Assembly: GCA_011525445.1 (NCBI GenBank)
Contig: WTGE01000118.1
Coordinates: 1 to 9,187 of the forward strand
Direction: 5' to 3'
DNA from: Synechococcus sp. CO36386bin_37
GTDB taxonomy: Bacteria; Cyanobacteriota; Cyanobacteriia; PCC-6307; Cyanobiaceae
Length of the DNA: 9,187 nucleotides
The translations under genes and the position numbers were made by a program. Shown here piece after piece: positions 7,383 to 9,187 of the stretch; positions within the stretch are counted from its first letter, which is position 1; each line of letters begins with the position of its first letter. The notes beneath the pieces are model-generated. The model searched no databases, was not told the origin of the DNA, and was given only the letters and a program-made list of their open reading frames with translations.

Positions 7383-8107
7383 GTTTGAGTCTTGATGATG
7401 TGTCACTCACTCTGGGTGGCAGAACTCTGGTTCGATCCCTTTCTCTCAATCTGAACCCGGGAGAAGTGATTGGCTTGCTTGGTCCAAATGGTGCGGGTAA
7501 GACCACCAGCTTCAATCTTGTGATTGGTTTGTTGCGTCCTGATCATGGTCAGGTCCTTTTGGATGGTCACCCTGTTGGCGAGTTGTCGATGCCTCAGAGA
7601 GCTCGCTTAGGCATCGGCTATCTCCCCCAGGAACCCAGTGTGTTTCGACAGCTGACTGTTCGAGACAATCTTGAGTTGGTTCTTGTGCAGAATGGCCTAT
7701 CAAAAGAAGATCGTAGAAACAGATTGCATCAGCTCGTTGAAGATTTTCACTTGCAACCTTTCCTGCATCGCTGTGGATTCCAGCTTTCGGGAGGCGAGCG
7801 CAGACGTTGTGAAGTGGCAAGGGCTCTTGCTGTTGGTTTGGAGGGCCCCCGTTATCTCCTGCTTGATGAGCCTTTTGCTGGTGTGGATCCAATGGCAGTC
7901 GCCGATCTTCAGGATCTAATCCATGGGCTGCGCCAACGTGGAATGGGTATCTTGATTACCGATCACAATGTAAGAGAAACCCTGGCGATTACAGATCGCG
8001 CCTACATCTTGACGGATGGAAGCATTCTGGCTTCTGGGCGTTCTGAGGAAGTTGCCCATGATCCTCTCGTTCGTCGTCACTATCTGGGAGAGGGGTTTCA
8101 GCTTTGA
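7379..8107 (+). CDS. lptB: Lipopolysaccharide export ATPase LptB
   Basis: LptB is the cytoplasmic ABC ATPase that powers extraction of lipopolysaccharide from the inner membrane through LptF/LptG. Seen (242 aa, close to the 241 of E. coli LptB): Walker A GPNGAGKTT at 35-43, Q-loop Q84 in YLPQEPSVFRQLTVRDNL, ABC signature LSGGERRR at 136-143, Walker B YLLLDEPF at 159-166 with catalytic E164, D-loop GVDP at 168-171 and H-loop His196 in ILITDHNVRET. The combination YLPQEPSVFR, LSGGERRRCEVARAL and FAGVDPMAVADLQ is characteristic of LptB rather than of LivF/LivG amino-acid ATPases, which share the fold. All catalytic residues are intact. The ATG at 7379 overlaps the lptA stop by 4 bases, and its own stop overlaps the permease gene as TTGA, so the three proteins are probably made in a coupled fashion. 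Confidence 0.96.
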   Translation: MSLSLDDVSLTLGGRTLVRSLSLNLNPGEVIGLLGPNGAGKTTSFNLVIGLLRPDHGQVLLDGHPVGELSMPQRARLGIGYLPQEPSVFRQLTVRDNLELVLVQNGLSKEDRRNRLHQLVEDFHLQPFLHRCGFQLSGGERRRCEVARALAVGLEGPRYLLLDEPFAGVDPMAVADLQDLIHGLRQRGMGILITDHNVRETLAITDRAYILTDGSILASGRSEEVAHDPLVRRHYLGEGFQL

Positions 8108-9187
8108 ACAGTCAGGTTTGGTCCTCAGTGCAACGTCTAGTTCGCAAGGGTTTACAACGCATTCCGTTACTCGATCGATGGTTACTTGGTGAACTGATTG
8201 GACCTCTGCTGTTTGCTCTCACCGCATTCACTGTGGTGTCCCTCTCTGTTGGGGTGATGTTTGAACTGGTCCGCATGATTGTGGAATCAAACCTTCCCTG
8301 GACCGTTGCCGTTCAAGTGCTGCTATTACGGTTGCCGAGTTTTTTAGTCATTTCTTTTCCAATGGCCACTTTGATGGCCACCTTGCTGGCTTACAGCCGT
8401 CTTTCTGCCAACAGTGAACTCACCGCTTTGCGAAGTGTAGGAGTGACCGCGAGTCGAATGATTGCACCTGCGATTGCTCTCGCTCTTGTGATGTCCTGCT
8501 TGTCTTTTGTCTTTAACGATGTGATAGTTCCTCGAACCAATCGTTCAGCGGAATATACATTGCAACGGGCTTTAGGAAAAGCGATTGCAGCAGAGAAAGG
8601 AAATAATATTGTGTATTCTCGGTTTGGTAGGGTTAAAACACCTGATGGTGATTCGGAAAAGCAATTAACTCAATTATTTTATTCAAGACAATTCAAGGAC
8701 GGTACCATGATTGATGTAACTGTACTGGATTTTTCTCGATATGGATTTACACAAATGCTTGTTGCTGATGAGGCTAATTGGAATGAACAGCAGGCAAAGT
8801 GGGAATTTAAAGATGGGAAAATTTTAACGCTTACTCCATCTGGAAGCACAACCTCAGCCGATTTCGATCGATATCTTTATCCATTAAGTCGTGCTCCATT
8901 GCGAATCGCCAAGCTTCCAAAAGATGCAAACAACATGACTGTTTCTGAAGCGGTAGCGGCTGAGAAACTTTTAGTTGAGGCTGGAGATCGGAAGGAATCT
9001 CGACGATTGAGAGTAAGAATTCAGGAGAAATTTACCTTCCCTATGGCTTGTTTGGTCTTTGGTTTTGTTGGTGCCAGTCTTGGTGCCAAGCCGAATAATC
9101 GGACGAGTCGAAGTCAAGGTTTTGGTATTAGCGTGGTGTTGATCTTTGCCTTCTATGTTCTAAGTTTTAGTTTTAGTTCTTTGGGTG
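8104..9187 (+). CDS. LptF/LptG (YjgP/YjgQ) family permease, C-terminus cut by window edge
   Basis: LptF and LptG are paired inner-membrane permeases that, with LptB, lift lipopolysaccharide onto LptA. Seen: 361 codons open to the right edge from TTG 8104. Membrane segments lie at about 30-57, 68-97 and 117-137, followed by a long periplasmic region at about 138-308 that should be the beta-jellyroll. Two more membrane segments lie at about 311-328 and 339-359. The family hallmark FPMATLMATLLAYSRLSANSELTALRSVGV lies across 85-114 (SRLSANSELTALRS at 98-111). A normal member has six membrane segments in 350-400 residues, so only the last is missing. Sequence alone does not decide LptF versus LptG. 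The TTG start overlaps the lptB stop (TTGA) with no ribosome site at normal spacing. From about 8530 the gene becomes strikingly AT-rich (roughly one third GC in places), including the periplasmic domain. Confidence 0.92.
   Translation, partial: MNSQVWSSVQRLVRKGLQRIPLLDRWLLGELIGPLLFALTAFTVVSLSVGVMFELVRMIVESNLPWTVAVQVLLLRLPSFLVISFPMATLMATLLAYSRLSANSELTALRSVGVTASRMIAPAIALALVMSCLSFVFNDVIVPRTNRSAEYTLQRALGKAIAAEKGNNIVYSRFGRVKTPDGDSEKQLTQLFYSRQFKDGTMIDVTVLDFSRYGFTQMLVADEANWNEQQAKWEFKDGKILTLTPSGSTTSADFDRYLYPLSRAPLRIAKLPKDANNMTVSEAVAAEKLLVEAGDRKESRRLRVRIQEKFTFPMACLVFGFVGASLGAKPNNRTSRSQGFGISVVLIFAFYVLSFSFSSLG

Noticed and set aside
7379..8107. Branched-chain amino-acid ATPase (LivF/LivG) identity
   Set aside because: The LptB-like motifs and the neighbouring lptA and lptF/G genes fit lipopolysaccharide export better.

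Overview
The window looks like the chromosome of a marine picocyanobacterium, Synechococcus or a low-light Prochlorococcus. It holds a chlorophyll and phytyl-chain geranylgeranyl reductase (ChlP), a single-domain OstA-like LptA with an LptB/LptF partner set, and GC content that is moderate overall but drops in places. The genus is inferred from these genes and not proven. I see no mobile element, CRISPR array, tRNA or rRNA. Every gene belongs to a recognisable core family.

Layout. (1) Bases 1-1195, minus strand: chlP, cut by the left edge so its C-terminus is missing. (2) Bases 1196-1322: a short divergent intergenic region that should hold promoters for both directions. (3) Bases 1323-4627, plus strand: a membrane-anchored VanY-type D,D-carboxypeptidase, overlapping by 4 bases a long U32-family protein of the kind that hydroxylates RNA. 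(4) Bases 4628-4690: a 63-base gap with a small GC-rich hairpin. (5) Bases 4691-9187, plus strand: typA/bipA, a DUF309 protein, lptA, lptB and a LptF/LptG permease cut by the right edge.

How the genes work together. LptA, LptB and LptF/G are parts of the machine that moves lipopolysaccharide from the inner to the outer membrane. LptB is the cytoplasmic ATPase, LptF/G the membrane permease and LptA the periplasmic bridge. TypA, a ribosome-binding GTPase, and the small DUF309 protein sit directly upstream on the same strand. The VanY-like enzyme acts on the cell wall and is paired with a probable rRNA/tRNA modification enzyme. Both clusters thus put translation-related genes next to envelope genes.

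The most distinctive sequence features are: four gene junctions with 4-base stop/start overlaps, three of them TTGA with a TTG start; a second cysteine cluster in the C-terminal half of the U32 protein that mirrors the first; and three TTGCAA palindromes spaced exactly 15 bases apart at the start of lptA. I found no convincing previously undescribed system.
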